Positions 1 through 7,027 of a stretch of DNA of 64,000 bases are shown one piece after another. The DNA lies in contig CABUCM010000001.1 of NCBI GenBank assembly GCA_902490005.1, positions 151,527-215,526 on the forward strand, given 5' to 3'. The notes under the pieces were generated by a model. That model was not told the origin of the DNA. It saw nothing but the letters and a program-made list of their open reading frames with translations, and ran no database searches. The position numbers and the translations under genes were made by a program. Position 1 is the stretch's first letter, and each line of letters begins with the position of its first letter. The stretch is from an uncultured Ruminiclostridium sp. Its GTDB lineage: Bacteria > Bacillota > Clostridia > Oscillospirales > Acutalibacteraceae.

Positions 1-5
1 CCCTT

Positions 6-43
6 GTGGGAGGAAGGCAAAATGCCTTTCCGTAAGTTACCAC
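6..43 (+). promoter_or_regulatory. L1-binding-site-like leader before rplK
   Basis: The RNA folds as an outer helix GTGG (6-9) with CCAC (40-43), an asymmetric internal loop (GAG against a TAAGTTA-type strand) and an inner helix closed by GGAAGGC (12-18) with GCCTTTCC (24-31). This matches the design of the L1 target on 23S rRNA and on L11-L1 operon mRNAs, where free L1 represses translation. The rplK SD (GGAGGTG) follows directly. A second copy precedes rplA. Confidence 0.6.
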
Positions 44-64
44 GAATTTTGGAGGTGCAAAAAA

Positions 65-490
65 ATGGCTCAAAAGGTTACTGGCTTCATTAAGCTCCAG
101 ATACCTGCTGGCAAGGCTACCCCGGCGCCGCCTGTTGGACCTGCGTTAGGTCAGCACGGCGTCAACATTATGGCGTTCACAAAAGAATTTAATGAGCGCA
201 CAAAGAACGACGTAGGACTTGTAATTCCTGTCGTCATCACTGTTTACGCGGACCGTTCTTTCACGTTTGTGACAAAGACGCCCCCCGCCGCAGTACTGAT
301 TAAGAAGGCTTGTGGTATCGAGCACGCTTCCGGCGCGCCCAACAAGCAGAAGGTCGCGAAGATTACCCGTGAACAGGTCAAGAAGATTGCCGAGCAGAAA
401 ATGCCCGACTTAAATGCTGCCAGCATTGATTCTGCGATGAGTATGATCGCAGGCACCGCGCGCAGCATGGGCATTGAGGTTGTCGACTGA
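65..490 (+). CDS. rplK: 50S ribosomal protein L11
   Basis: The 141-residue product has the usual length and begins with the typical MAQKVTGFIKLQ. L11 binds the GTPase-associated centre of 23S rRNA and supports factor binding and the stringent response. The N-terminal Pro-rich segment (APPVGPALGQHGVNI) and the C-terminal RNA-binding domain (VKKIAEQKMPDLNA, then SMIAGTARSMGI) are intact. An SD (GGAGGTG) lies just before the ATG. It is first of rplK-rplA-rplJ-rplL; the nusG gene that often precedes it would be outside the window. Confidence 0.97.
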   Translation: MAQKVTGFIKLQIPAGKATPAPPVGPALGQHGVNIMAFTKEFNERTKNDVGLVIPVVITVYADRSFTFVTKTPPAAVLIKKACGIEHASGAPNKQKVAKITREQVKKIAEQKMPDLNAASIDSAMSMIAGTARSMGIEVVD

Positions 491-503
491 TCAAAATACC
501 CGG

Positions 504-530
504 GTGGGAGGAAATTTCCGATTTTACCAC
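504..530 (+). promoter_or_regulatory. Second L1-binding-site-like structure, before rplA
   Basis: In the rplK-rplA spacer, GTGG (504-507) pairs with CCAC (527-530) around an asymmetric loop, and GGAAA (510-514) pairs with TTTCC (515-519) as a minimal inner helix. Both the GTGGGAGGAA start and the TTTCCG/TTACCAC end repeat the copy upstream of rplK. The rplA SD (GGGAGG) is 3' of it. Feedback repression by L1 is the inferred role. Confidence 0.55.
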
Positions 531-549
531 TCAATAGGGAGGAAAACCA

Positions 550-1245
550 ATGAAACACGGTAAAAAATATGTTGACAGCGCGAAGCTGATCGACAGAACA
601 AAATTATACGACGCTGAAGAGGCCCTTGATGTCTGCATCAAGACGGCGAAAGCCAAGTTTGACGAGACGGTGGAAGCCCACGTCAAGCTGGGCGTTGACA
701 GCCGTCACGCCGACCAGCAGGTCCGCGGCGCCATCGTACTGCCCAACGGCACTGGTAAAAGTGTCCGCGTGCTGGCTATTTGTAAGGGCGACAATGTAGA
801 AAAAGCCCAGGCTGCCGGTGCTGAGTTTGTAGGCGGCGAGGAAATGGCCGCTAAAATTCAGCAGGAAGGCTGGATGGATTTCGACGTGGTTATCACCACC
901 CCCGATATGATGGGCGTGGTTGGCCGTCTTGGTAAGGTGCTTGGCCCCCGCGGCTTAATGCCGAACCCCAAGGCCGGTACCGTAACCCCGGATATCGCCA
1001 AAGCGGTTACCGAGGCGAAAGCCGGTAAGATCGAATACCGTCTGGATAAGACCAATATCATCCACTGCCCCATCGGTAAGGCTTCCTTTGGCGTGCAGAA
1101 GCTCCAAGAGAACTTCGACACCCTGATGGGCGCCATTGTCAAGGCAAAACCCGCCGCTGCAAAGGGCCAGTATATCAAGTCCTGTGTGGTCGCTACCACC
1201 ATGGGCCCTGGTATCCGCCTGAATCCCAACAAGTTTGGCGCTTAA
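550..1245 (+). CDS. rplA: 50S ribosomal protein L1
   Basis: The 231-residue product is full length. L1 forms the mobile stalk beside the ribosomal E site and represses its own mRNA. Characteristic segments include the start MKHGKKYVDSAKLID, the central GRLGKVLGPRGLMPNPKAGT and the C-terminal ATTMGPGIRLN. The ATG has a good SD (GGGAGG) seven to eight bases upstream. It follows rplK by 59 bases that contain the second L1-site-like hairpin. Confidence 0.97.
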   Translation: MKHGKKYVDSAKLIDRTKLYDAEEALDVCIKTAKAKFDETVEAHVKLGVDSRHADQQVRGAIVLPNGTGKSVRVLAICKGDNVEKAQAAGAEFVGGEEMAAKIQQEGWMDFDVVITTPDMMGVVGRLGKVLGPRGLMPNPKAGTVTPDIAKAVTEAKAGKIEYRLDKTNIIHCPIGKASFGVQKLQENFDTLMGAIVKAKPAAAKGQYIKSCVVATTMGPGIRLNPNKFGA

Positions 1246-1253
1246 TTTGTTGC

Positions 1254-1285
1254 TTGACAGATCGAAAGGTCTGTGCTAGTATAAT
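1254..1285 (+). promoter_or_regulatory. Promoter of the rplJL transcript
   Basis: A perfect -35 TTGACA lies at 1254-1259. A -10 can be read as TAGTAT at 1277-1282 (17-base spacer, preceded by TG) or TATAAT at 1280-1285 (20-base spacer). It sits immediately 3' of rplA and would start an RNA containing the L10 leader. Confidence 0.7.
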
Positions 1286-1289
1286 ATTT

Positions 1290-1440
1290 GCTGATCTTTT
1301 CCAAAGACAGCAGGTGCTTATTGCGTAAAGAGCTTATTGTTCTGCCTGCCGAGGAAGGTGACTTGCAAGAACCTACAAGTTTTATTTGTATGGTATTTTC
1401 AGGCCCTTTCCGCGGTATGTGTGGAAAGGGCCTTTTTACA
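1290..1440 (+). ncRNA. L10 (rplJ) leader RNA with attenuator
   Basis: About 150 bases between the promoter and rplJ have the layout of the Firmicutes L10 leader, in which the L10(L12)4 complex binds nascent RNA and promotes termination. The 3' part has a strong terminator: GGCCCTTTCC (1402-1411) pairs with GGAAAGGGCC (1423-1432) and is followed by T5. The segment with GCCTGCCGAGGAAGG and the ACTTGCAAGAACC-like motif is the probable protein-binding/antiterminator domain. The family call rests on position, length and terminator, not a covariance search. Confidence 0.8.
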
Positions 1441-1466
1441 TCTCATTTTACGGAGGTGAAAAGAAA

Positions 1467-1997
1467 TTGCCAAGTGAGAAAATTTTAGAGCAAAAGAAAC
1501 AAGCTGTAACAGATTTAGCGGAAAAAATCAAAGGTTCCTGTGCCGGTGTCCTGGTGGAGTATAAGGGAATCAATGTGGCCGATGACACCAAGCTCCGTAA
1601 AGAACTGCGTGAAGCCGGCATTAGCTATTCTGTCGTGAAAAACACCCTGCTCTCCCGCGCCGCGAAAGAAGCCGGCGTAGACGGCCTGGATCCTGTTTTG
1701 GAGGGCACCACAGCTCTGGCGGTCAGCGCGGAGGACCATGTTGCTGCCGCTAGAATTCTCTGCAAGTTTGCTGAGACCCACAAGTTCTTTAAGGTCAAAT
1801 CTGGCTTTATTGATGGTAAGGTTATGAGCGACGCAGAGGTTGAGGCTCTGGCAAAGCTTCCTTCCAAGGAGGTTTTGGTCGCCAAGGCGCTGGGCGGCTT
1901 GAACGCCCCGATTTCCGGCTTCGTCACTGTGCTTAACGGCACTTTGAAGGGCTTAGTTGTTGCACTGAATGCTATTGCTGAAAAGCAGAGTGCGTAA
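1467..1997 (+). CDS. rplJ: 50S ribosomal protein L10
   Basis: L10 anchors the L7/L12 dimers to the ribosomal stalk base. The TTG at 1467 is preferred because GGAGGTG sits nine bases upstream and gives MPSEKILEQKKQAV, a normal L10 start; the frame is open upstream only across the leader terminator. This yields 176 residues, the usual length. The RNA-binding domain (VLVEYKGINVADDTKLRKEL, VVKNTLLSRAAKEAG) is followed by a C-terminal helix for L12 binding. It lies under L10 leader control and is followed by rplL after 35 bases. Confidence 0.95.
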   Translation: MPSEKILEQKKQAVTDLAEKIKGSCAGVLVEYKGINVADDTKLRKELREAGISYSVVKNTLLSRAAKEAGVDGLDPVLEGTTALAVSAEDHVAAARILCKFAETHKFFKVKSGFIDGKVMSDAEVEALAKLPSKEVLVAKALGGLNAPISGFVTVLNGTLKGLVVALNAIAEKQSA

Positions 1998-2032
1998 AAA
2001 ATTTAAATTAAAAATTTATGGAGGTACCTAAC

Positions 2033-2413
2033 ATGTCTGATAAAGTTGTAAAGTTAATTGAAGATGTTAAATCCTTAACCGTTCTGGAGCTCAGCGAACT
2101 GGTAAAGGCTCTGGAAGAAGAATTCGGCGTATCCGCCGCCGCTCCTGTTGCGGTTGCCGCCGCTCCAGCTGCGGGCGCTGCTGCTCCTGCCGCTGAGGAA
2201 AAGACTGAGTTCGACGTTGTTCTGAAGGCTGCCGGCGCTAACAAGATCGCTGTGATTAAGGTTGTCCGTGAGGCCACTGGCCTGGGCCTGAAGGAAGCCA
2301 AGGCTCTGGTTGACGGCGCTCCCAAGAACGTCAAGGAAGGTATTTCTAAGGACGATGCCGAGGCTCTGAAGGCGAAACTGGTTGAGGCTGGCGCTGAAGT
2401 AGAAGTTAAATAA
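2033..2413 (+). CDS. rplL: 50S ribosomal protein L7/L12
   Basis: This acidic stalk protein recruits and stimulates translational GTPases. The ATG at 2033 follows GGAGGTACCTAAC and gives MSDKVVKLIED, matching the family. The 126 residues comprise an N-terminal dimerisation domain, an Ala/Pro hinge (around residues 38-58) and a C-terminal domain with EFDVVLKAAGANKIAVIKVV and LGLKEAKALVDGAP. A strong terminator follows, so rpoB and rpoC are not adjacent here. Confidence 0.97.
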   Translation: MSDKVVKLIEDVKSLTVLELSELVKALEEEFGVSAAAPVAVAAAPAAGAAAPAAEEKTEFDVVLKAAGANKIAVIKVVREATGLGLKEAKALVDGAPKNVKEGISKDDAEALKAKLVEAGAEVEVK

Positions 2414-2432
2414 GCTTTCTGATAAAAAAGTG

Positions 2433-2467
2433 AATAGCGGTACAGTTAAACTGTACCGCTATTTTTC
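2433..2467 (+). terminator. Intrinsic terminator after rplL
   Basis: AATAGCGGTACAG (2433-2445) pairs with CTGTACCGCTATT (2451-2463), followed by a T-rich run. It ends the ribosomal protein transcript 20 bases after the rplL stop. Confidence 0.9.
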
Positions 2468-2487
2468 TTTTTGAAGGAGAAATAAGA

Positions 2488-3057
2488 ATGATAATTCGAT
2501 TTGCCAACATATCCGACAGCCTGCAGCTATTAAAAATATATAGCCAGTATATTCAGACGCCGGTTACTTTCGAATATGGATTGCCTACAGAACAGGAGTT
2601 TGCAAAGCGTATTCAAAATATTACGAAGGAGTATCCTTATCTGGTTTATGAAGATCAGGGAAAGGTGATAGGATATGCCTATGCCCACCGGCAGTTTGAC
2701 CGGGAAGCCTACCAATGGAATGCTGAACTGTCTATCTATTTGGATCAAGCCTACACCTCACGAGGATTGGGGAAAAAGTTATATTGTGCCCTGATAGAAC
2801 TGCTGAAGCTGCAGGGGGTAAGAAATATCTATGGAGGGGTGACGATTCCCAATGAGAAAAGCGAAAAACTCCATTTGAGCTTAGGCTTTCATTGCCTTGG
2901 GGTGTATCGGAAAACAGGGTTTAAATGCGGTCAATGGCATGATGTGGCCTGGTTTGAAAAAGAAATCACTCCTCATAACCAGGGGCCTTCTCCATTGTTA
3001 ACCATCCGAGAACTTCCGGAAGAAAATATTACAGCGGTGATTGAGAAGTATCATTAG
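2488..3057 (+). CDS. GNAT-family N-acetyltransferase, phosphinothricin-acetyltransferase-like
   Basis: The 189-residue protein belongs to the acetyl-CoA-dependent GNAT family and resembles the Pat/Bar-type group: it starts IIRFANISDSLQLLKIYSQY, has GYAYAHRQFDREAYQWNAEL before the core strand, then the CoA-binding TSRGLGKKLYCALI and the IPNEKSEKLHLSLGF/W-F pattern. Such enzymes acetylate amino groups of small molecules or amino-acid analogues (methionine derivatives, phosphinothricin). The actual substrate cannot be read. GAAGGAG precedes the ATG. It is flanked by the rplL terminator and a convergent gene, so it is probably monocistronic. Confidence 0.85.
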   Translation: MIIRFANISDSLQLLKIYSQYIQTPVTFEYGLPTEQEFAKRIQNITKEYPYLVYEDQGKVIGYAYAHRQFDREAYQWNAELSIYLDQAYTSRGLGKKLYCALIELLKLQGVRNIYGGVTIPNEKSEKLHLSLGFHCLGVYRKTGFKCGQWHDVAWFEKEITPHNQGPSPLLTIRELPEENITAVIEKYH

Positions 3058-3139
3058 GCCAATAAGGTTACAAAAATTCCGGCATCGTTTAAATGTTTCT
3101 GACGTTTTTCCAGAAGCGCCGTCAGGTGTTTTTGATGTT

Positions 3140-4081
3140 TCAGGAAGGAATGAATATGGTTTCCACCAGCTTATCGCTGGATTCTGGAGAATAAACAAAA
3201 CGGTCCATGTGTTTTTCATGATAAAAGTAATCCGGCGCGCAGGGACGGTAATCATATTGGAAGGTATCCACAATAATTAGTTTGACTTTCATTTTTGCGG
3301 GGATAATACTTTTTATGTAGACGCTGGCCTGCTGTCCGGGGATAATACCCTCCTTAATTTCGGCCAGCCCCGCCAGATTGGGGGTCAATTCCACAAAAGC
3401 GCCGTAGCTTTCCACAGAACGAATGATGCCCGCGACGGTTTCTCCCGGGGAGAATAGGGCCGCGTTTTCCTCCCAGGTGCCCAGCAACTCTTTGTGGCTC
3501 AGGCTGATTCTTCCGTTTTCTATGGTTTTGATGATTGCCGAGATGTCCATGCCCACCGAAAACCTCTCTCTGGGATGATCAATGCGGGAGACGGAAATCA
3601 TGTCGATGGGAAGCAGGGAGACAATGCCGCAGCCGATATCCGCGAAGGCGCCGAAGGCCTCCAAGTGAGTAATTCGAGCGTTTACCACGTCACCGGGAAT
3701 CAAGGTGGAAATCGATTCCTTGAGGCACCGCTCCTGGGCTGCCCGGCGGGAAAGTAGAGCCGTTGTCTTGCCATCTTCGCCTTTTTGAAAGCCGGTGACC
3801 AAAAAACAGACAGGCCGGTTTACCCGTGAGATGACCGCGATATCCCTGACGCTGCCGTCGTTCATGCCGATGGCGCCTTCTTCCCGGGGAATGATCCCCC
3901 GCATACAGCCGCAGTCTACAATCAGATTGTGATTGCTGTCGCAGATCATGGCCCGGCCCTCTAAAATTTGACGGTCCCGGCAGGCGTCAGCTAGGGAAGA
4001 AGCGGATTGGAAGGCGGCACGGTTTTCAGGAGCATCCATTCTCCAGCCCTCCGGAGAAAATTCATTTATTTTTGGGAGCAC
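3140..4081 (-). CDS. S1 RNA-binding-domain protein (ribosomal protein S1-like)
   Basis: The product has a divergent N-terminal third and two recognisable S1 OB-folds in the C-terminal two thirds: one beginning LIPGDVVNARITHLEAFGAF and one beginning FSPGETVAGIIRSVESYGAF. Repeated S1 domains bind single-stranded RNA, so a role in translation or RNA handling is likely. GTG at 4081 is chosen because AGGGGGTGG lies just upstream; a GTG at 4102 would add seven residues. At about 313 residues it is shorter than E. coli S1 (six repeats). It is convergent with the GNAT gene and divergent from the cyclophilin gene. Confidence 0.8.
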   Translation of the reverse strand: MLPKINEFSPEGWRMDAPENRAAFQSASSLADACRDRQILEGRAMICDSNHNLIVDCGCMRGIIPREEGAIGMNDGSVRDIAVISRVNRPVCFLVTGFQKGEDGKTTALLSRRAAQERCLKESISTLIPGDVVNARITHLEAFGAFADIGCGIVSLLPIDMISVSRIDHPRERFSVGMDISAIIKTIENGRISLSHKELLGTWEENAALFSPGETVAGIIRSVESYGAFVELTPNLAGLAEIKEGIIPGQQASVYIKSIIPAKMKVKLIIVDTFQYDYRPCAPDYFYHEKHMDRFVYSPESSDKLVETIFIPS

Positions 4082-4247
4082 AATGCTCCACCCCCTTCGC
4101 ACACAAACAAGTCATGAATCCGTTCATTTATTGTCTGCGATTTTTGATTGCATACTTTTTTCAACTTAATACCTCCCGTTTTCGTGTGCATAGTATTTAT
4201 ATGCGGGCGGACTATTAAATTAGAAGCGCTAATTCATAAACTGTCTA

Positions 4248-4276
4248 TTGCAAAAAAATGGCACATATACTAAAAT
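4248..4276 (+). promoter_or_regulatory. Promoter of the cyclophilin operon
   Basis: TTGCAA at 4248-4253 and TAAAAT at 4271-4276 are separated by 17 bases. The likely start is about 25 bases before the AAGGAGGAG SD of the downstream gene. Confidence 0.6.
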
Positions 4277-4305
4277 AGTTTTATATCAGTAAGGAGGAGT
4301 TTTCT

Positions 4306-5112
4306 TTGAAGCATAGGATTATTGCGGTCATTTGCGCCCTCACCCTGGCGCTGACTTTCGGGGTGTTTACAGGCTGCCAAAATGGGGCCTCAGGTTCCGG
4401 TTCTGTGGGCTATCAGCTGGAGATGCCTGAAAAGGGTGAAGAAATCGCTATTATGCATACCAGTATGGGGGATATTAAAATTCGGTTTTTCTCCGATGCC
4501 GCGCCCAAAGCGGTGGAGAATTTTAAAACGCACGCCAAGGACGGCTATTATGACGGCTTGACCTTCCATCGGGTAATCAATAATTTTATGATCCAGGGTG
4601 GCGACCCTAATGGCGACGGTACCGGCGGGGACAGCATCTGGGGGGAGCCTTTTGGGGATGAGTTCAGTGAAAACCTGTTCAATATCCGGGGCGCTTTGTC
4701 CATGGCGAATTCCGGCCCTGATACCAACGGCAGCCAGTTTTTCATCAACCAGGCTCCTGCCAGCGCGTTTTCCGGCTGGGATTTCTATAAAGAGTATTGG
4801 TCTCAGTATAAAACGGCCCTGGACCAGGCGGGAGAAGAGTACCGGGATCAGTTCGCGGCCCAGTACGGCTCCGCCTTTGATACAGATAAGCTGACGGATG
4901 AAATCCAGAAGCTGTATGAGGAAAACGGCGGAAACCCCAACCTGGACGGCGCTTACAGCCCGGTAGGCCGGGGGCACACCGTATTCGGCCAGGTGTTCGA
5001 GGGTATGGACATTGTGGATAAGATCGCCGGTGTTGAGGTGGACAGTCAAAACAATAAACCAGAGACGGATGTGACCATCGACAGCATTGAGATTGTAACT
5101 TACGAGGGATAA
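4306..5112 (+). CDS. Peptidyl-prolyl cis-trans isomerase (cyclophilin) lipoprotein
   Basis: The TTG at 4306 has a strong SD (AAGGAGGAG). Residues 1-24 are a lipoprotein signal peptide with a Cys in the TFGVFTGCQNG lipobox, so the mature protein is membrane-anchored outside the cell. The cyclophilin domain follows: GLTFHRVINNFMIQGGDP, then GALSMANSGPDTNGSQFFIN, then GHTVFGQVFEGMDIVDKI. It accelerates prolyl isomerisation during folding of exported proteins. About 70 charged residues sit between the FFIN and HTVFGQ core motifs, making it longer than compact PpiB enzymes. Two small membrane protein genes follow, the first overlapping by one base. Confidence 0.92.
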   Translation: MKHRIIAVICALTLALTFGVFTGCQNGASGSGSVGYQLEMPEKGEEIAIMHTSMGDIKIRFFSDAAPKAVENFKTHAKDGYYDGLTFHRVINNFMIQGGDPNGDGTGGDSIWGEPFGDEFSENLFNIRGALSMANSGPDTNGSQFFINQAPASAFSGWDFYKEYWSQYKTALDQAGEEYRDQFAAQYGSAFDTDKLTDEIQKLYEENGGNPNLDGAYSPVGRGHTVFGQVFEGMDIVDKIAGVEVDSQNNKPETDVTIDSIEIVTYEG

Positions 5113-5471
5113 TGATGAACGAGGAATATAACAAGGTAAATGTAAAGCTGTTATCCATTTTGGCTTATATCGGCCCCTTGTTCCTGATGGGAAAGCTTTC
5201 GGTGGAAAAGGAAGAAGACAACGTAAAATTCCATACTCACCAGGGAGCCGTCCTGTTTGGCTTTGTGGCGGGCGCTTATGTGATAACGTCTTTGCTTTGC
5301 TGGCTGTTAAGTTCCTTCCCGGCGGTGCAAGAGATTTTAGGCCTGCTGTTATATGTGGGTATTACTGTGGCATGGGTGATTATGGTCATTATGGGTGTGA
5401 TCGGCGCGGCGAGAAGCCAGCAGCGCCCCCTGCCGTTTGTCGGGGATTTCGACAGGCTATTAAGAAAATAA
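5112..5471 (+). CDS. Small DUF4870/Tic20-like membrane protein
   Basis: The 119-residue protein has an N-terminal segment VNVKLLSILAYIGPLFLMG, a conserved-looking NVKFHTHQGAVLF, then two strongly hydrophobic spans (about 52-72 and 80-102) and a short polar tail. This pattern is typical of DUF4870 proteins of unknown function. The ATG overlaps the cyclophilin stop by one base (ATG at 5115 is an alternative). The next gene is a paralogue in the same operon. Family assignment is by pattern only. Confidence 0.6.
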   Translation: MMNEEYNKVNVKLLSILAYIGPLFLMGKLSVEKEEDNVKFHTHQGAVLFGFVAGAYVITSLLCWLLSSFPAVQEILGLLLYVGITVAWVIMVIMGVIGAARSQQRPLPFVGDFDRLLRK

Positions 5472-5496
5472 CCAGACCCGCGAGAGGAGAAACGTC

Positions 5497-6009
5497 ATGG
5501 ATGAATCCAATCAGACCCCAAGAAGCTCAGAAAATCAGGAGCCACAGGCCGCTCAAGAGAACGGCGCTCTGTTAGCGGCACCCCAAGAAACACAGAAGGC
5601 CAATGACACGCAGTCTTACCGCACAGAGCAGCCCTTTACCGGCCCCAGGCCGAACGCGGGTGTAGCTTCTTATCCAGCGGCGGACTATACCAAGCTGTTT
5701 TCCATTTTGTCTTATTTTTCCGTGCTCTGGCTTTTGGGCCTGCTGATCGATCCTGATAACCCCAAAGTGCGGTTCCATGTGAACCAGGGGATTTTGCTGA
5801 GTATCTTTTCCGGAGCATACAGCCTGGTGATGACGGTTTTAAACGCAGTGTTTACCTTTTTGCCCTTCATGTATATTTTTACCACCCTTTTGTCTGTTTT
5901 AGGCGGCGTGGCGGTTTTCGCCCTGATGGTTTGGGGTGTCGTGAACGCGGCCCAGGATAAAGAGGAGCTTTTGCCGGTGTTCGGTACTTTATACACCTTT
6001 ATTAAATAG
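5497..6009 (+). CDS. DUF4870/Tic20-like membrane protein with polar N-terminal extension
   Basis: The 170-residue protein starts with about 65 residues rich in Gln, Glu, Pro and Ala with no predicted structure, then has the same core as its upstream neighbour: YTKLFSILSYFSVLWLLGLL, KVRFHVNQGILL and two hydrophobic segments ending GVVNAAQDKEELLPVFGTL. The order of motifs makes the two genes tandem paralogues. GAGAGGAG lies just before the ATG. Function is unknown; the charged HxxQG motif between membrane segments is the shared landmark. Confidence 0.6.
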   Translation: MDESNQTPRSSENQEPQAAQENGALLAAPQETQKANDTQSYRTEQPFTGPRPNAGVASYPAADYTKLFSILSYFSVLWLLGLLIDPDNPKVRFHVNQGILLSIFSGAYSLVMTVLNAVFTFLPFMYIFTTLLSVLGGVAVFALMVWGVVNAAQDKEELLPVFGTLYTFIK

Positions 6010-6031
6010 AACGGGAAAGAAGCGTGTTTTT

Positions 6032-6880
6032 ATGCTGGATATGGCCATTATTGGGGCGGGCCCCGCGGGGCTTTCCGCCGGGATCAACGCGGTAGCCAGA
6101 GGGAAGACGGCCCGTGTTTTTTTCTCAGGAGGCAATTATTTATCTCGGGCGGAAAAAGTAAATAACTATCTTGGCCTTTACGATGTGGATGGCAAGCAGA
6201 TGATGGAGCAGTTTCTAAGCCACGCCAAGGCTATGGGAGTGGTTCCGGAAAAGGGGAAGTTAGCCAATATTCTTTCCATGGGTGATTACTATCTGCTGAA
6301 CATAGACGGGGAGATGGTCGAGGCCAAAACGGTCATCTTGACAATCGGGGTATCCAGCGCCAAGGAAATCCCTGGGGAACGGGATTTTTTAGGCCGCGGC
6401 GTCAGCTATTGCGCAACCTGCGACGGCATGCTCTACCGCAATAAACGGGCCGTGGTCTGGGGCTTGAGTTCAGAAGCGGCCAAAGAGGCGAATTTTCTGG
6501 ATGAAATCGGCGTCTTGGTGACCTATGTTTCCAGCCCGGCCCTAAAAGAGGGCTTAAAGGAAGGGATCGCTTATCTCCCAGGATCCGTAAAAGAGATCAA
6601 AGGAAAAATGAAGGTGGAATCCGTGGTTGTGAAAGACCAAGAGCTGCCGGCAGACGGGGTGTTTATCCTTAGAAATAGTATCGCCCCCTCAACCTTGGTG
6701 GAAGGGCTCGCCATTGAGGACGGCTATATCAAGGTTAACCATAAGATGGAAACCAACCTGCCGGGCCTGTATGCCGCGGGAGACTGCACCGGCAAGCCGC
6801 TGCAGGTATCTAAGGCGGTGGGCGAGGGACTGGTAGCCGCGCAAACGGCGGCGGCTTATTTAGACGCACAGGCTATCTAA
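6032..6880 (+). CDS. Thioredoxin reductase-like flavoprotein lacking an NADPH site
   Basis: The 282-residue protein has FAD-binding GAGPAG (residues 8-13), the redox pair Cys127-Ala-Thr-Cys130 in VSYCATCDG, and the C-terminal FAD motif GLYAAGDC. The pyridine-nucleotide Rossmann loop expected around residues 143-150 reads WGLSSEAA instead of the usual GGGDSA pattern, and the HRRxxxR NADPH phosphate clamp is absent. This is the pattern of clostridial ferredoxin-dependent or deep-branching flavin thioredoxin reductases rather than NADPH-dependent TrxB. It probably reduces thioredoxin with electrons from ferredoxin. It closes the cyclophilin/membrane protein run. Confidence 0.82.
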   Translation: MLDMAIIGAGPAGLSAGINAVARGKTARVFFSGGNYLSRAEKVNNYLGLYDVDGKQMMEQFLSHAKAMGVVPEKGKLANILSMGDYYLLNIDGEMVEAKTVILTIGVSSAKEIPGERDFLGRGVSYCATCDGMLYRNKRAVVWGLSSEAAKEANFLDEIGVLVTYVSSPALKEGLKEGIAYLPGSVKEIKGKMKVESVVVKDQELPADGVFILRNSIAPSTLVEGLAIEDGYIKVNHKMETNLPGLYAAGDCTGKPLQVSKAVGEGLVAAQTAAAYLDAQAI

Positions 6881-6972
6881 ACAGTGTCTCTGATTCGCCG
6901 CTGTTGTAAAGCAAAACCTGTCATTTTATTCATGCAAACTTATTTGGGCAAAATAATAATTGAAAGAAAAAG

Positions 6973-7009
6973 AAAACCCCCGAACCAATTATTTGGTTCG
7001 GGGGTTTTT
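6973..7009. terminator. Bidirectional terminator between the flavoprotein gene and adhE
   Basis: A perfect 16-base arm (6973-6988, AAAACCCCCGAACCAA) pairs with 6993-7008 across a TTAT loop, with T-runs on both strands. It can end both convergent transcripts. Confidence 0.92.
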
Positions 7010-7027
7010 AGGTTACAGGAGAGATTT

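Noticed and set aside
1288..1488. Small frame covering the L10 leader.
   Set aside because: It crosses the attenuator hairpin and the rplJ SD and has no SD of its own; the region is better explained as leader RNA.
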